This document shows positions 8,232-15,351 of a DNA stretch of 43,471 nt, one piece after another. The translations under genes and the position numbers were made by a program. Source of the stretch: Clostridia bacterium (GTDB lineage: Bacteria; Bacillota; Clostridia; Christensenellales; Borkfalkiaceae); the NCBI GenBank assembly GCA_017467345.1, contig JAFTSI010000006.1:1-43471 (forward strand), in the 5' to 3' direction. The notes below the pieces were generated by a model, which saw only the letters and a program-made list of their open reading frames with translations, did not search any database and was not told where the DNA came from. Each line of letters starts with the position of its first letter. Within the stretch, counting starts at the first letter, position 1.

Positions 8232-9734
8232 TTACTTCTTTATAGGTTTCATTGTTGGGAACAATATTACATCACGAATAGACGCGCTATCTGTAAGTAA
8301 CATTACAAGCCTATCCACCCCAAAACCTAAACCACCTGTTGGTGGCAAACCGTATTCTAATGCGGTAACAAAATCTTCGTCAACCTTAGCGTCGTTTCCA
8401 CCCTTGGCGCGCTTTTCAGCAACTTGCTTTACAAACCTTTCTTTTTGGTCAATAGGGTCGTTAAGTTCGCTAAACGCGTTACCCATTTCCCTTGCGTAAA
8501 TAAAGTATTCAAACCTTTCGGTAAATGCTGGGTTTGATGGCTTTCTCTTTGCAAGTGGAGAGTTTTCTACGGGGTAATCATAGATAATGGTTGGTTGAAT
8601 AAGATTATCTTCAACAAACTTATCAAAGAAAGCAATAAGCACATGCCCTTTAGTAGCCGAATCGCCTTCTTCTACTTCAACGCCTTTTGCTTTGGCAACT
8701 GCCCTTGCATCTTCGTCGGTAGCCCAGTCGTTATAGTCAACACCAGCGTATTTCTTAACGGCTTCAACCATAGTCATACGCTCCCACTTTTTACCCATAT
8801 CAATATCAACGCCTTGATAGGTAATTTGAGTAGTTCCACACACCTTTTCGGTAATATGCTTATACATATTTTCAATTAAGTCCATCATATCAAAGTAATC
8901 GCTATATGCTTGATACATTTCAACGGTGGTAAACTCTGGGTTATGCGATTTGTCCATACCTTCGTTACGGAATATTCTGCCAACTTCATAAACCTTGTCA
9001 AAACCACCAACGATAAGCCTTTTAAGATAGAGTTCGGTTTCTATTCTTAAATACATATCAATTCCTAAGGCATTGTGGAAAGTTTTAAAAGGTCTTGCCG
9101 CAGCGCCTATTTCAAGTGGTTGTAAAACAGGTGTGTCAACTTCTAAATAGCCAACGCCATCTAAATAGTTTCTAATTTCCGTTAAAATCTTACTTCTTGC
9201 AACAAAAGTTCTTTTAACTTCGGGGTTTGCAATTAAGTCAATTTCGCGTTGACGGTATCTGGTATCTTCATCTTTTAAACCGTGGTATTTTTCAGGCAAT
9301 GGTAAAAGGGATTTTGATAAAAGTTCAACACTTTCTGCGTGAACAGATATTTCGCCAGTTCTTGTGGTAAACACCTTACCAGTTATACCGATAATATCGC
9401 CTATATCGTAATCTTTAAACTCTAAATAAGAGTCGCCAAGGTCGTTTATAGAAAGGTAACTTTGAATAGTTCCTTCGCCATCTAAAATAACTGCGAACGA
9501 CGCTTTACCCATAACCCTTTTAGAAATGAGCCTACCAGCAATACCAACTGTTTTGCCTTCGTATTCGGCATAGTTAGACTTAATGGTTGCGCTCATAGCC
9601 GTTCTGTCGTAACGAACCTTTTCAAAAGGGTTCTTGCCACTTGCTTTAAGGTTATCTAATTTTTCTCTTCTAACCCTTAATATTTCGTTAAGGTCCTGCT
9701 CTTCTATGGCAGGAGTTATGTTCTTTTCTTCCAT
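8232..9734 (-). CDS. lysS: Lysyl-tRNA synthetase, class II
   Basis: The protein has 500 residues and charges tRNA-Lys with lysine. The N-terminal OB-fold anticodon-binding domain covers about residues 60-160. The class II motifs are motif 1 around residues 180-210 (ILTEIRNYLDGVGYLEVDTP), motif 2 near residue 255 (RIFRNEGMDKSHNPEFT) and motif 3 near the C-terminus (GLGFGVDRLVMLLT). Its ATG is 26 bp from the greA stop codon, giving the conserved greA-lysS operon of Firmicutes, driven by the promoter at 10289-10317. No T-box leader is present. Confidence 0.98.
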   Translation of the reverse strand: MEEKNITPAIEEQDLNEILRVRREKLDNLKASGKNPFEKVRYDRTAMSATIKSNYAEYEGKTVGIAGRLISKRVMGKASFAVILDGEGTIQSYLSINDLGDSYLEFKDYDIGDIIGITGKVFTTRTGEISVHAESVELLSKSLLPLPEKYHGLKDEDTRYRQREIDLIANPEVKRTFVARSKILTEIRNYLDGVGYLEVDTPVLQPLEIGAAARPFKTFHNALGIDMYLRIETELYLKRLIVGGFDKVYEVGRIFRNEGMDKSHNPEFTTVEMYQAYSDYFDMMDLIENMYKHITEKVCGTTQITYQGVDIDMGKKWERMTMVEAVKKYAGVDYNDWATDEDARAVAKAKGVEVEEGDSATKGHVLIAFFDKFVEDNLIQPTIIYDYPVENSPLAKRKPSNPAFTERFEYFIYAREMGNAFSELNDPIDQKERFVKQVAEKRAKGGNDAKVDEDFVTALEYGLPPTGGLGFGVDRLVMLLTDSASIRDVILFPTMKPIKK

Positions 9735-9760
9735 TTTAAACCTACTTTGTTAGCCTAATT

Positions 9761-10228
9761 TTAATATACTTTCTTAATAGTGATAGAAGTAATACCAGCA
9801 GGAACTACAACTTTAACATTTTCGCCTGCCTTTCTTCCAAGAAGCGCGTTGCCGATAGGCGATTCGTTAGAGATTCTGCCTGCCTCAACATCTGCTTCGG
9901 TAGTTCCAACTATTTCGTAAGTGCAAAGTTCGCCACTTTCGTCTTCAATAAAGTCAACCTTGCTACCAAGTGAAACAACGCCCTTTTTAGCAGAATCTTT
10001 AATAATAACTGCATATTTTAATTTGGTTTCAATTTCTTGGATTTCGCCTTCAATTTGCGCTTGTTCGTTTTTAGCAGCATCATACTCAGCGTTTTCACTT
10101 AAATCACCAAACTCTCTTGCAGTTTTAATTCTTTCGGTAATTTCTGCGCGTTTTTCAACCTTTAAGTATTCAAGCCTTTTTTCAAGTTCTTCTTTGCCTT
10201 CTTTAGTAAGCAATACTTCTTCTGCCAT
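9761..10228 (-). CDS. greA: Transcription elongation factor GreA
   Basis: The protein has 155 residues from ATG 10228, which has a good CGGAGG ribosome site; longer readings add an atypical N-terminus. GreA binds the secondary channel of RNA polymerase and stimulates cleavage of backtracked RNA. The N-terminal coiled coil (about residues 1-75) contains the conserved acidic tip segment around GDLSENAEYDAAK, and the C-terminal FKBP-like domain contains SPIGNALLGRKAG near residue 125. lysS follows on the same transcript. Confidence 0.97.
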   Translation of the reverse strand: MAEEVLLTKEGKEELEKRLEYLKVEKRAEITERIKTAREFGDLSENAEYDAAKNEQAQIEGEIQEIETKLKYAVIIKDSAKKGVVSLGSKVDFIEDESGELCTYEIVGTTEADVEAGRISNESPIGNALLGRKAGENVKVVVPAGITSITIKKVY

Positions 10229-10288
10229 AATTTTAAACCTCCGGTTTTGATAGCGGGATACCCCTACTATATAATTTATCAATTTAGT

Positions 10289-10317
10289 ATTATAATATAT
10301 ACGCGCGCGTTTGTCAA
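10289..10317 (-). promoter_or_regulatory. Consensus promoter of greA-lysS
   Basis: On the minus strand TTGACA (10317-10312) and TATAAT (10294-10289) are perfect consensus boxes 17 bp apart. The spacer holds a CG-alternating stretch (ACGCGCGCGT). Confidence 0.88.
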
Positions 10318-10400
10318 ACCTTAATCGTAGATTAAGCGCAAACTTCCCTTTCCTAAAAAAGATTTTCTTATAAAAACCACAATTATTTTTTTATTTGGTA

Positions 10401-10428
10401 TTGACATCTTAAAAAAAGATGTTAAAAT
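10401..10428 (+). promoter_or_regulatory. Promoter of a candidate small RNA
   Basis: TTGACA (10401-10406) and TAAAAT (10423-10428) are separated by 16 bp on the plus strand. The spacer contains a small inverted repeat (CATCTT/AAGATG). No open gene follows, only about 80 nt and a strong terminator. Confidence 0.55.
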
Positions 10429-10434
10429 ATTAGC

Positions 10435-10515
10435 GTAGTTCGGTTAGGGCTACACCTTGAATAATATATGAAAAACAAAACCACCCATATTTAACGGGTG
10501 GTTTCGTTTTTTAAT
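10435..10515 (+). ncRNA. Candidate small RNA of about 80 nt
   Basis: A plus-strand promoter is followed after about 75 nt by an intrinsic terminator (10478-10486 paired with 10496-10504, then CGTTTTTT). The 5' part can form a small hairpin (GUAG 10435-10438 with CUAC 10450-10453), and an A-rich single-stranded region precedes the terminator. A reading of 8 codons (ATG at 10468, peptide MKNKTTHI) runs into the terminator but has no ribosome site. The next plus-strand gene, rplI, has its own promoter and lies beyond the convergent DUF1540 gene, so this is not simply a leader of rplI. It may be a trans-acting sRNA or a by-product of a bidirectional terminator. I do not recognise a family. Confidence 0.4.
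10478..10504. terminator. Bidirectional terminator for the small RNA and the DUF1540 gene
   Basis: The arms AAACCACCC and GGGTGGTTT form a 9-bp stem, with T-runs on both sides (plus: CGTTTTTTAATTTTT; minus: TTTTGTTTTTC). It ends the plus-strand RNA and the convergent minus-strand gene. Confidence 0.75.
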
Positions 10516-10517
10516 TT

Positions 10518-10667
10518 TTACTCTTCGGTTTTTTCATCAAAACTTCCACAACAGGTGCAACTGCCGTCGCTACAAGTTACCTTAATGCAATCAAGCGAAC
10601 AGTTACAACCATCTGCATTGTGTGAACATTTTCTAACATCACACTTAACTGAATAATTTCTACTCAT
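10518..10667 (-). CDS. DUF1540-type small cysteine-rich protein
   Basis: A 49-residue protein with nine cysteines (CDVRKCSHNADGCNC, then CIKVTCSDGSCTCCGSF). The spacing and the C-terminal CCGSF match DUF1540, a family common in Clostridia and probably metal-binding, of unknown function. ATG 10667 is 7 nt behind an AAGGAG ribosome site. The gene is monocistronic, convergent with the candidate small RNA and divergent from rplI. The family assignment is by motif pattern. Confidence 0.8.
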   Translation of the reverse strand: MSRNYSVKCDVRKCSHNADGCNCSLDCIKVTCSDGSCTCCGSFDEKTEE

Positions 10668-10723
10668 ACATTTTCTCCTTAACCCTATTTTGCGCCAAAA
10701 CTTAAAAAGTATTCGCGCGCCCC

Positions 10724-10752
10724 TTGACAAAGAAATTAAAAGAATATAAAAT
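10724..10752 (+). promoter_or_regulatory. Promoter of rplI
   Basis: TTGACA (10724-10729) and TAAAAT (10747-10752) are 17 bp apart, upstream of the AAGGAG ribosome site of rplI. Confidence 0.75.
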
Positions 10753-10781
10753 ATCTATTGAAAATTAAGGAGAAATTAAAA

Positions 10782-11222
10782 ATGAAAGTTGTTTTAATTA
10801 AAGATGTTAAAGGTAGTGGCAAAGCAGGCGATATCATTGAAGCAAAAGATGGCTTTGCAAGAAACTATCTCATTAAAAACGGCTTGGCAAAAGAAGCCGA
10901 CGCACAGGCTATGAGCGAACATAAAAACAAAAAAGAAGCAGAGGCCTTTCACCGTGCAGAGCAGTTAAAAGCCAACAAAGAACTTCGCGAAAAACTTGAC
11001 GGAAAAGAAGTTGTAATCAATGTTAAACTTGGCGATAATGGTAAGTTTTTCGGTAGTGTTACAAGCAAAGAAATTGCCGATAAATTAAACGAACAAGGCT
11101 ATGATATTGATAAGAAGAAAATAGTTTTATCTTCTAACATAAAGGCACTTGGAAACTACACCGTTTCTATTAGAATATCTGCCGAAGAAACTGCAAAAAT
11201 TATAGTTTCAGTAAAAGGCTAA
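10782..11222 (+). CDS. rplI: Ribosomal protein bL9
   Basis: The protein has 146 residues, normal for bL9, which binds 23S rRNA near the L1 stalk and influences frame maintenance. ATG 10782 gives the canonical start [20 protein letters not shown] and has AAGGAG 9 nt upstream. The N-terminal domain ([15 protein letters not shown]) and the long connecting helix are intact. The gene is monocistronic with its own promoter and terminator; the frequent neighbours rpsR, ssb and dnaB are absent. Confidence 0.97.
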   Translation: MKVVLIKDVKGSGKAGDIIEAKDGFARNYLIKNGLAKEADAQAMSEHKNKKEAEAFHRAEQLKANKELREKLDGKEVVINVKLGDNGKFFGSVTSKEIADKLNEQGYDIDKKKIVLSSNIKALGNYTVSIRISAEETAKIIVSVKG

Positions 11223-11244
11223 ATCGCAAGTATTTTTCTAACAA

Positions 11245-11275
11245 AAAGCCCCCACGCCGTTGGCGTGGGGGCTTT
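11245..11275. terminator. Bidirectional terminator between rplI and the TerB-like gene
   Basis: A perfect 14-bp stem with arms AAAGCCCCCACGCC and GGCGTGGGGGCTTT and a 3-nt loop lies between convergent genes, with T-rich runs on both sides. Confidence 0.9.
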
Positions 11276-11292
11276 AATTTTTTTAATTAAAA

Positions 11293-11868
11293 TTAGTGGT
11301 TATTTGCCTTGTCAAGATTATTGCTAATAGCTGCTAAAACTTCAACAATTAAACTGTTACCAGCGGCACTCTTTTCAAGTTCTTCGCTATTGCCATCTGC
11401 ATAGCCAAGAACTGCCATAACACCTGCAGTTGCCTCACATAAAGCATCTTCTAAATCGGCATCAACTGAAAAATCTACCATAGTAAATCCGTAAATAAAT
11501 TCTTCTGCAAGTTTATCAACATACTCTTTATTTACTTCAAGCCATTTTTCAACTGAATCGTTGCTTGCTTGCAAAATTGCGTCCCAATTAATTTTGGTTT
11601 TATATTTGGTGTTGATATAGGTTACTAAATCGCTATGCTTGGTAACTTCTTTAATGAAAAGCCACTCATTTTGGTCAATATTTCCATCTGCAACTGCCAT
11701 TTGGAGCATAGAATATTGCAAAATGCAATCAAATTGCTTGCAGAATATTTCTGCGCTAAACTTTTGACCTTTGCTCTTAAAATAGTTTTCTAAAGTTTCG
11801 CCACAGCCTGCCACTATTTGTTCTGCTTCATCATAATTTTTAATAAGATGTGCTACTAATTCTTCCAT
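11293..11868 (-). CDS. TerB-like helical protein, paralogue 1
   Basis: An acidic, all-helical protein of 191 residues without signal peptide or membrane segment. The segment LQMAVADGNIDQNEWLFIKEV near residue 55 has the TerB-like pattern of hydrophobic helix, ADG turn, acidic residue and helix, and a second ADG turn (GYADGNSEELEKS) lies near the C-terminus. It is a close paralogue of the next gene upstream; the block SKGQKFSAEIFCKQFDCILQ is identical in both. TerB-like domains occur in stress, envelope and phage-defence proteins; the role here is unknown. It has its own promoter with an overlapping palindrome and ends at the shared terminator with rplI. Confidence 0.65.
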   Translation of the reverse strand: MEELVAHLIKNYDEAEQIVAGCGETLENYFKSKGQKFSAEIFCKQFDCILQYSMLQMAVADGNIDQNEWLFIKEVTKHSDLVTYINTKYKTKINWDAILQASNDSVEKWLEVNKEYVDKLAEEFIYGFTMVDFSVDADLEDALCEATAGVMAVLGYADGNSEELEKSAAGNSLIVEVLAAISNNLDKANNH

Positions 11869-11897
11869 AATAAACCCCTTTTCCTTTGTTATATTTT

Positions 11898-11931
11898 ATT
11901 ATAGTTTACTATAATTATCACTCTTTGTCAA
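11898..11931 (-). promoter_or_regulatory. Promoter with overlapping palindrome before TerB-like paralogue 1
   Basis: On the minus strand TTGACA (11931-11926) is followed after 17 bp by TAAACT (11908-11903). An 18-bp palindrome, ATTATAGT-TT-ACTATAAT (11898-11915), covers the -10 region, a typical operator position. The palindrome is exact but AT-rich, so a regulator site is inference. Confidence 0.5.
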
Positions 11932-11935
11932 TAAA

Positions 11936-11960
11936 AAAGCCCCGAAGTAATCGGGGCTTT
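11936..11960 (-). terminator. Intrinsic terminator of TerB-like paralogue 2
   Basis: A 10-bp stem with arms AAAGCCCCGA and TCGGGGCTTT and a 5-nt loop lies directly after the stop codon of the paralogue at 11969-12553. It separates the two paralogues into individual transcripts. Confidence 0.85.
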
Positions 11961-11968
11961 AATTTTAA

Positions 11969-12553
11969 TTATTCGTTTTCTATCTTTTTAACAAGTTCTT
12001 CAATTTTATTTACAACTTCCATAACATAGCATTTTCTAAGCGCTTCTCTTTCACTATTACTGCCATCACCATCAGCACAAGAAAGAAGTCCTAAAACACC
12101 TGCCCAACCCGCAATAAGTTCTTTTAAGATATCTTCTTTTGTTACAGATGCATCTACGAAAGCAAAACCATAAACAAACTGTTCAGCAAGTTTATCAAGC
12201 AATGGTTTTTGGTTTGCAAGCCACTTTTTAACGGTGGGAACGCCTGCCTTTAAAATGTCTTCCCAAGTAATTTTTGCGTTGTAGTTAGAGTTAATGTATT
12301 TAACTAAATCGCAATACTTGGTAATTTCTTTAACAATAGCAAGTTCTACACCAGTAATTGTGCCATCTGCAACTGCAATTTCAAGCATAGAGTATTGCAA
12401 AATGCAATCAAATTGCTTGCAGAATATTTCTGCACTAAACTTTTGACCCTTGCTCTTAAAATGTTCTTCTAATGTCATACCAATATGTCTAACGGGCAAA
12501 ATGGCTTCGTTATATTTTGCCTTTAACTGTTCTGCAAGTTTTTTGTAATCCAT
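11969..12553 (-). CDS. TerB-like helical protein, paralogue 2
   Basis: A protein of 194 residues from ATG 12553 (MDYKKLAEQ), chosen because AAAGGTG lies at the right distance; a GTG nine bases upstream is an alternative. It resembles paralogue 1 along its length, with identical residues in SKGQKFSAEIFCKQFDCILQ and a TerB-like turn EIAVADGTITGVEL near residue 58. The C-terminal region has a modified repeat of the turn (SCADGDGSNSEREALRK). No membrane segment is seen. It lies 27 bp downstream of tyrS and is probably read from the tyrS promoter, unlike paralogue 1. The function is unknown. Confidence 0.65.
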   Translation of the reverse strand: MDYKKLAEQLKAKYNEAILPVRHIGMTLEEHFKSKGQKFSAEIFCKQFDCILQYSMLEIAVADGTITGVELAIVKEITKYCDLVKYINSNYNAKITWEDILKAGVPTVKKWLANQKPLLDKLAEQFVYGFAFVDASVTKEDILKELIAGWAGVLGLLSCADGDGSNSEREALRKCYVMEVVNKIEELVKKIENE

Positions 12554-12580
12554 AATATTCACCTTTCCCCTTTTTTAACT

Positions 12581-13807
12581 TTAATTTTTAAGTGTTGCCT
12601 TATGGAACACCTTTTTACCCTTTTTAATTTTTATTCCGTCACCAAAATCGCCTGCGCCAAAACTCATAGCAAAGTCGGTTGCCTTTTCGCCGTTAACCGA
12701 AACACCGCCTTGTTGAATAAGCCTTTTTGCTTCGCCTTTGCTTTGGCAAAGTTTACACTTAACAAGCATATCGCTTAAAAATATTTTACCATCAACAAAA
12801 TCGCTTTCGTCAAACTCTGTGGTAGGCATATTTTCGTCATCACCATCACCACTAAACAATGCTTTAGCAACGCTTTGGCATTTTTCGGCTTCTTCTTTGC
12901 CGTGAACAAGCGAAGTGAGTTCATAAGCAAGTATTTCTTTCTTTTCGTTAATTCTGCTATCTTCCCACTTTTCCATTTCGCGAATTTCTTCCAAAGATAA
13001 GAAAGTTAGCATCTTAATACATTTCATAACATCAGCATCACTAACATTACGCCAGTATTGATAAAACTCAAAGGGAGTGGTTTTATTTGGGTCAAGCCAA
13101 ACTGCGCCCTTGGCAGTTTTGCCCATTTTTTTGCCTTCGCTATTAAGTAAAAGAGTAACCGTCATAGCATAAGCATCTTTGCCACGCTTTTTCCTAATAA
13201 GTTCGGTGCCACCAAGCATATTGCTCCATTGGTCGTCGCCACCGAATTGCATATTGCAACCATAATGGTCGTGCAAATACAAGAAGTCATACGATTGCAT
13301 AATCATATAGTTAAACTCTAAGAACGAAAGACCCTTTTCCATTCTTTGCTTATAGCACTCTGCCCTAAGCATATTGTTTACCGAAAAGCAAGCCCCAACT
13401 TCGCGCAAAAGTTCAACATATTTAAGTTCTAAAAGCCAATCGGCATTATTAACCATAATAGCCTTGTCTTCGCCAAACTCAATAAACTTTTCCATTTGCT
13501 TTTTAAAGCAAGCGCAGTTATGTTCAATAATTTCGGTAGTGAGCATACTTCTTAAATCACTTCTGCCAGATGGGTCGCCAATATGACCAGTTCCACCACC
13601 TATTAACACGATAGGCTTGTTGCCTGCCATTTGCAATCTTTTCATTAAGCAAAGCGCCATAAAATGCCCTACATGGAGTGAATCTGCCGTGGGGTCAAAC
13701 CCGATATAAAATCTTGCGCCACCACCGTTGATTAAATCTTTAATTTCCTTTTCGTCGGTAACTTGGGCAATAAGACCACGCTCTAAAAGTTCTTCGTAGA
13801 TGTTCAT
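12581..13807 (-). CDS. tyrS: Tyrosyl-tRNA synthetase
   Basis: The protein has 408 residues and attaches tyrosine to tRNA-Tyr. The class I HIGH motif reads HVGH near residue 47 (DSLHVGHFMA), and the KMSKS loop reads KKMGKT near residue 230. The C-terminal S4 RNA-binding domain covers about residues 345-405 (AKRLIQQGGVSVNGEK). AAGGAG precedes the start. The leader is only about 40 nt, so no T-box can be present, which is unusual since many Firmicutes tyrS genes use one. Confidence 0.98.
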   Translation of the reverse strand: MNIYEELLERGLIAQVTDEKEIKDLINGGGARFYIGFDPTADSLHVGHFMALCLMKRLQMAGNKPIVLIGGGTGHIGDPSGRSDLRSMLTTEIIEHNCACFKKQMEKFIEFGEDKAIMVNNADWLLELKYVELLREVGACFSVNNMLRAECYKQRMEKGLSFLEFNYMIMQSYDFLYLHDHYGCNMQFGGDDQWSNMLGGTELIRKKRGKDAYAMTVTLLLNSEGKKMGKTAKGAVWLDPNKTTPFEFYQYWRNVSDADVMKCIKMLTFLSLEEIREMEKWEDSRINEKKEILAYELTSLVHGKEEAEKCQSVAKALFSGDGDDENMPTTEFDESDFVDGKIFLSDMLVKCKLCQSKGEAKRLIQQGGVSVNGEKATDFAMSFGAGDFGDGIKIKKGKKVFHKATLKN

Positions 13808-13852
13808 AACTTCTCCTTAAAGCCGATTTTTTTCTACTTAATACGGTATGAA

Positions 13853-13881
13853 ATTATAATATGATATTAAAAAAAAGTCAA
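13853..13881 (-). promoter_or_regulatory. Promoter of tyrS
   Basis: On the minus strand TTGACT (13881-13876) and TATAAT (13858-13853) are 17 bp apart. It is back-to-back with the promoter of the plus-strand membrane protein gene. Confidence 0.8.
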
Positions 13882-13908
13882 GCCATTTTGCCTTTACGCT
13901 TTTTTCTA

Positions 13909-13937
13909 TTGACATTTATTTGTTTTTACCTTAAAAT
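13909..13937 (+). promoter_or_regulatory. Promoter of the UPF0104-type membrane protein gene
   Basis: TTGACA (13909-13914) and TAAAAT (13932-13937) are 17 bp apart. The predicted transcription start lies only about 5-8 nt before the ATG at 13950. Confidence 0.7.
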
Positions 13938-13949
13938 ATATAAGAGTTT

Positions 13950-15299
13950 ATGAAAAAGAAGAAAGAAAATCAAACCCCTGTTTACAAGAAAATTGAGTTT
14001 GATGAAACCACCAACGAACCCATTGTTGTTGAAGTTTCTGCCGATTCTCTTGAAGAAGAAGCAAGGGTTAATGAACAACTTAATAAAGCCAAAGAAGAAA
14101 AGGAAAAGGTTGATAAACAGCCCGTTAAACACCTTGTGGTTAATAAACTTTTAGGTTTTAATGATGATGAAAACATCAACAAACGCCAAAAGATTTTCAA
14201 AACCTTGTTCGTAGTTTTATTCGTGGTGTTTGTGGTTGGCGTTTTAGCATTTACTTTTTATAACGACTTTTTCTCTGCAAGTTCAAACCGTGTGGAGTTT
14301 ACTTGGGAAGCGTTTGGCGAAATACTTTCAACCAGTTGGCAATATCTGCTATTTGCACTTTTATCGCTACTAATGTGTTTTGTGCTTAAAGGCTTAAAAC
14401 TTTCGCTAACTTGCAAAAACTTATCTGGCAAGTTCCATTTTTGGACCTGCTTAAAAACGGGTATTGTTGGGCATTATTATAATTCGGTTACCCCACTTGC
14501 CGTTGGCGGTCAACCTTTTGAGATTTATCACCTTTCAAAGCACGGTGTTCACGGTGGAACGGCAACTTCACTTCCCGTTGCCACCTACTTCTTAAACCAA
14601 CTTGCATATGTAACAATAGGCATTACTGCGCTTGTGGTATTTAAGAATAACGGGCTTGGAATGAGCGAAAACTTCGGTGGTGTTTTATATTCTGCCGTAT
14701 CGGTGCTTGCAATAATCGGGCTATGCTTTTGTATGGTTATGCCATTGCTTATTATAATGTTTTTAATGTTCCCAAGGGCTTGCGCGAAAATAGTTCATTT
14801 CGTTATGCACCTTGGCGAAAAATTAAGGATTGTTAAAAGGCCAAAAGAAACAACTTATAGCACTCTTAAAACGGTAGTTCACACTACCAAGTGTATGAAA
14901 AAAATTGCAACAAGCCCGCTTCTATTAATTTCTTGCTTTTTACTAAGCCTATTAGAAAACATTGCGCTTTGCTCTATTTCATACTTTACCTTAAAGTTCT
15001 TTGGTTTTGACATAGTGGGCGTTGGCGTTATGAGTGAGTGGATACAAGTAATATTCATTTGCACAATACTATATAACGCAATATCGTTTATACCAACCCC
15101 TGGGAACTCTGGCGCGGCAGACCTTTCGTTCTATGCCCTATTCCAAACCAACCTTATGGTGGGCCTTGCTTTCCCTGCGATGGTAACTTGGCGAATTTTA
15201 TCTTTCTATTCGTTCATAGTAATAGGCTTTACCTACAACGCAATTGATAAAAAACTTTCGGCAAAAAAACTTAATGCTAATATTGAAAAAATTAATTAA
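13950..15299 (+). CDS. UPF0104/LPG-synthase-type membrane protein
   Basis: The protein has 449 residues. A charged N-terminal cytoplasmic region (about residues 1-85, rich in Lys and Glu) precedes a polytopic domain with about eight membrane segments. The text VTPLAVGGQPFEIYHLSKHG near residue 180 and SFIPTPGNSGAADLSFYALF near residue 378 are the hallmarks of the lysylphosphatidylglycerol synthetase transmembrane family (UPF0104), the flippase half of MprF. The aminoacyl-transferase half is missing, so it is probably a lipid translocase or envelope protein, not an aminoacyl-lipid synthase. Only a weak AAGAG site precedes the ATG, and the mRNA leader appears very short. Confidence 0.85.
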   Translation: MKKKKENQTPVYKKIEFDETTNEPIVVEVSADSLEEEARVNEQLNKAKEEKEKVDKQPVKHLVVNKLLGFNDDENINKRQKIFKTLFVVLFVVFVVGVLAFTFYNDFFSASSNRVEFTWEAFGEILSTSWQYLLFALLSLLMCFVLKGLKLSLTCKNLSGKFHFWTCLKTGIVGHYYNSVTPLAVGGQPFEIYHLSKHGVHGGTATSLPVATYFLNQLAYVTIGITALVVFKNNGLGMSENFGGVLYSAVSVLAIIGLCFCMVMPLLIIMFLMFPRACAKIVHFVMHLGEKLRIVKRPKETTYSTLKTVVHTTKCMKKIATSPLLLISCFLLSLLENIALCSISYFTLKFFGFDIVGVGVMSEWIQVIFICTILYNAISFIPTPGNSGAADLSFYALFQTNLMVGLAFPAMVTWRILSFYSFIVIGFTYNAIDKKLSAKKLNANIEKIN

Positions 15300-15311
15300 T
15301 ATTTAAAAATC

Positions 15312-15338
15312 AAAAAGCACGCGATTTGCGTGCTTTTT
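15312..15338. terminator. Terminator between convergent membrane protein and lipoprotein genes
   Basis: An 11-bp stem with arms AAAAAGCACGC and GCGTGCTTTTT and a 5-nt loop. It can serve both strands. Confidence 0.85.
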
Positions 15339-15351
15339 TTGTTTTGATTTT

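Noticed and set aside
10435..10480. Resemblance of the candidate small RNA to a preQ1-I aptamer or a tRNA D-arm
   Set aside because: GCUACACC and the A-rich stretch recall preQ1-I, but the stem is not followed directly by the A-rich tail and no pseudoknot forms. The D-arm-like text has no matching acceptor or T arm.
13808..13860. T-box leader before tyrS
   Set aside because: Promoter and start codon are about 45 nt apart, far too short, and no T-box sequence is present.
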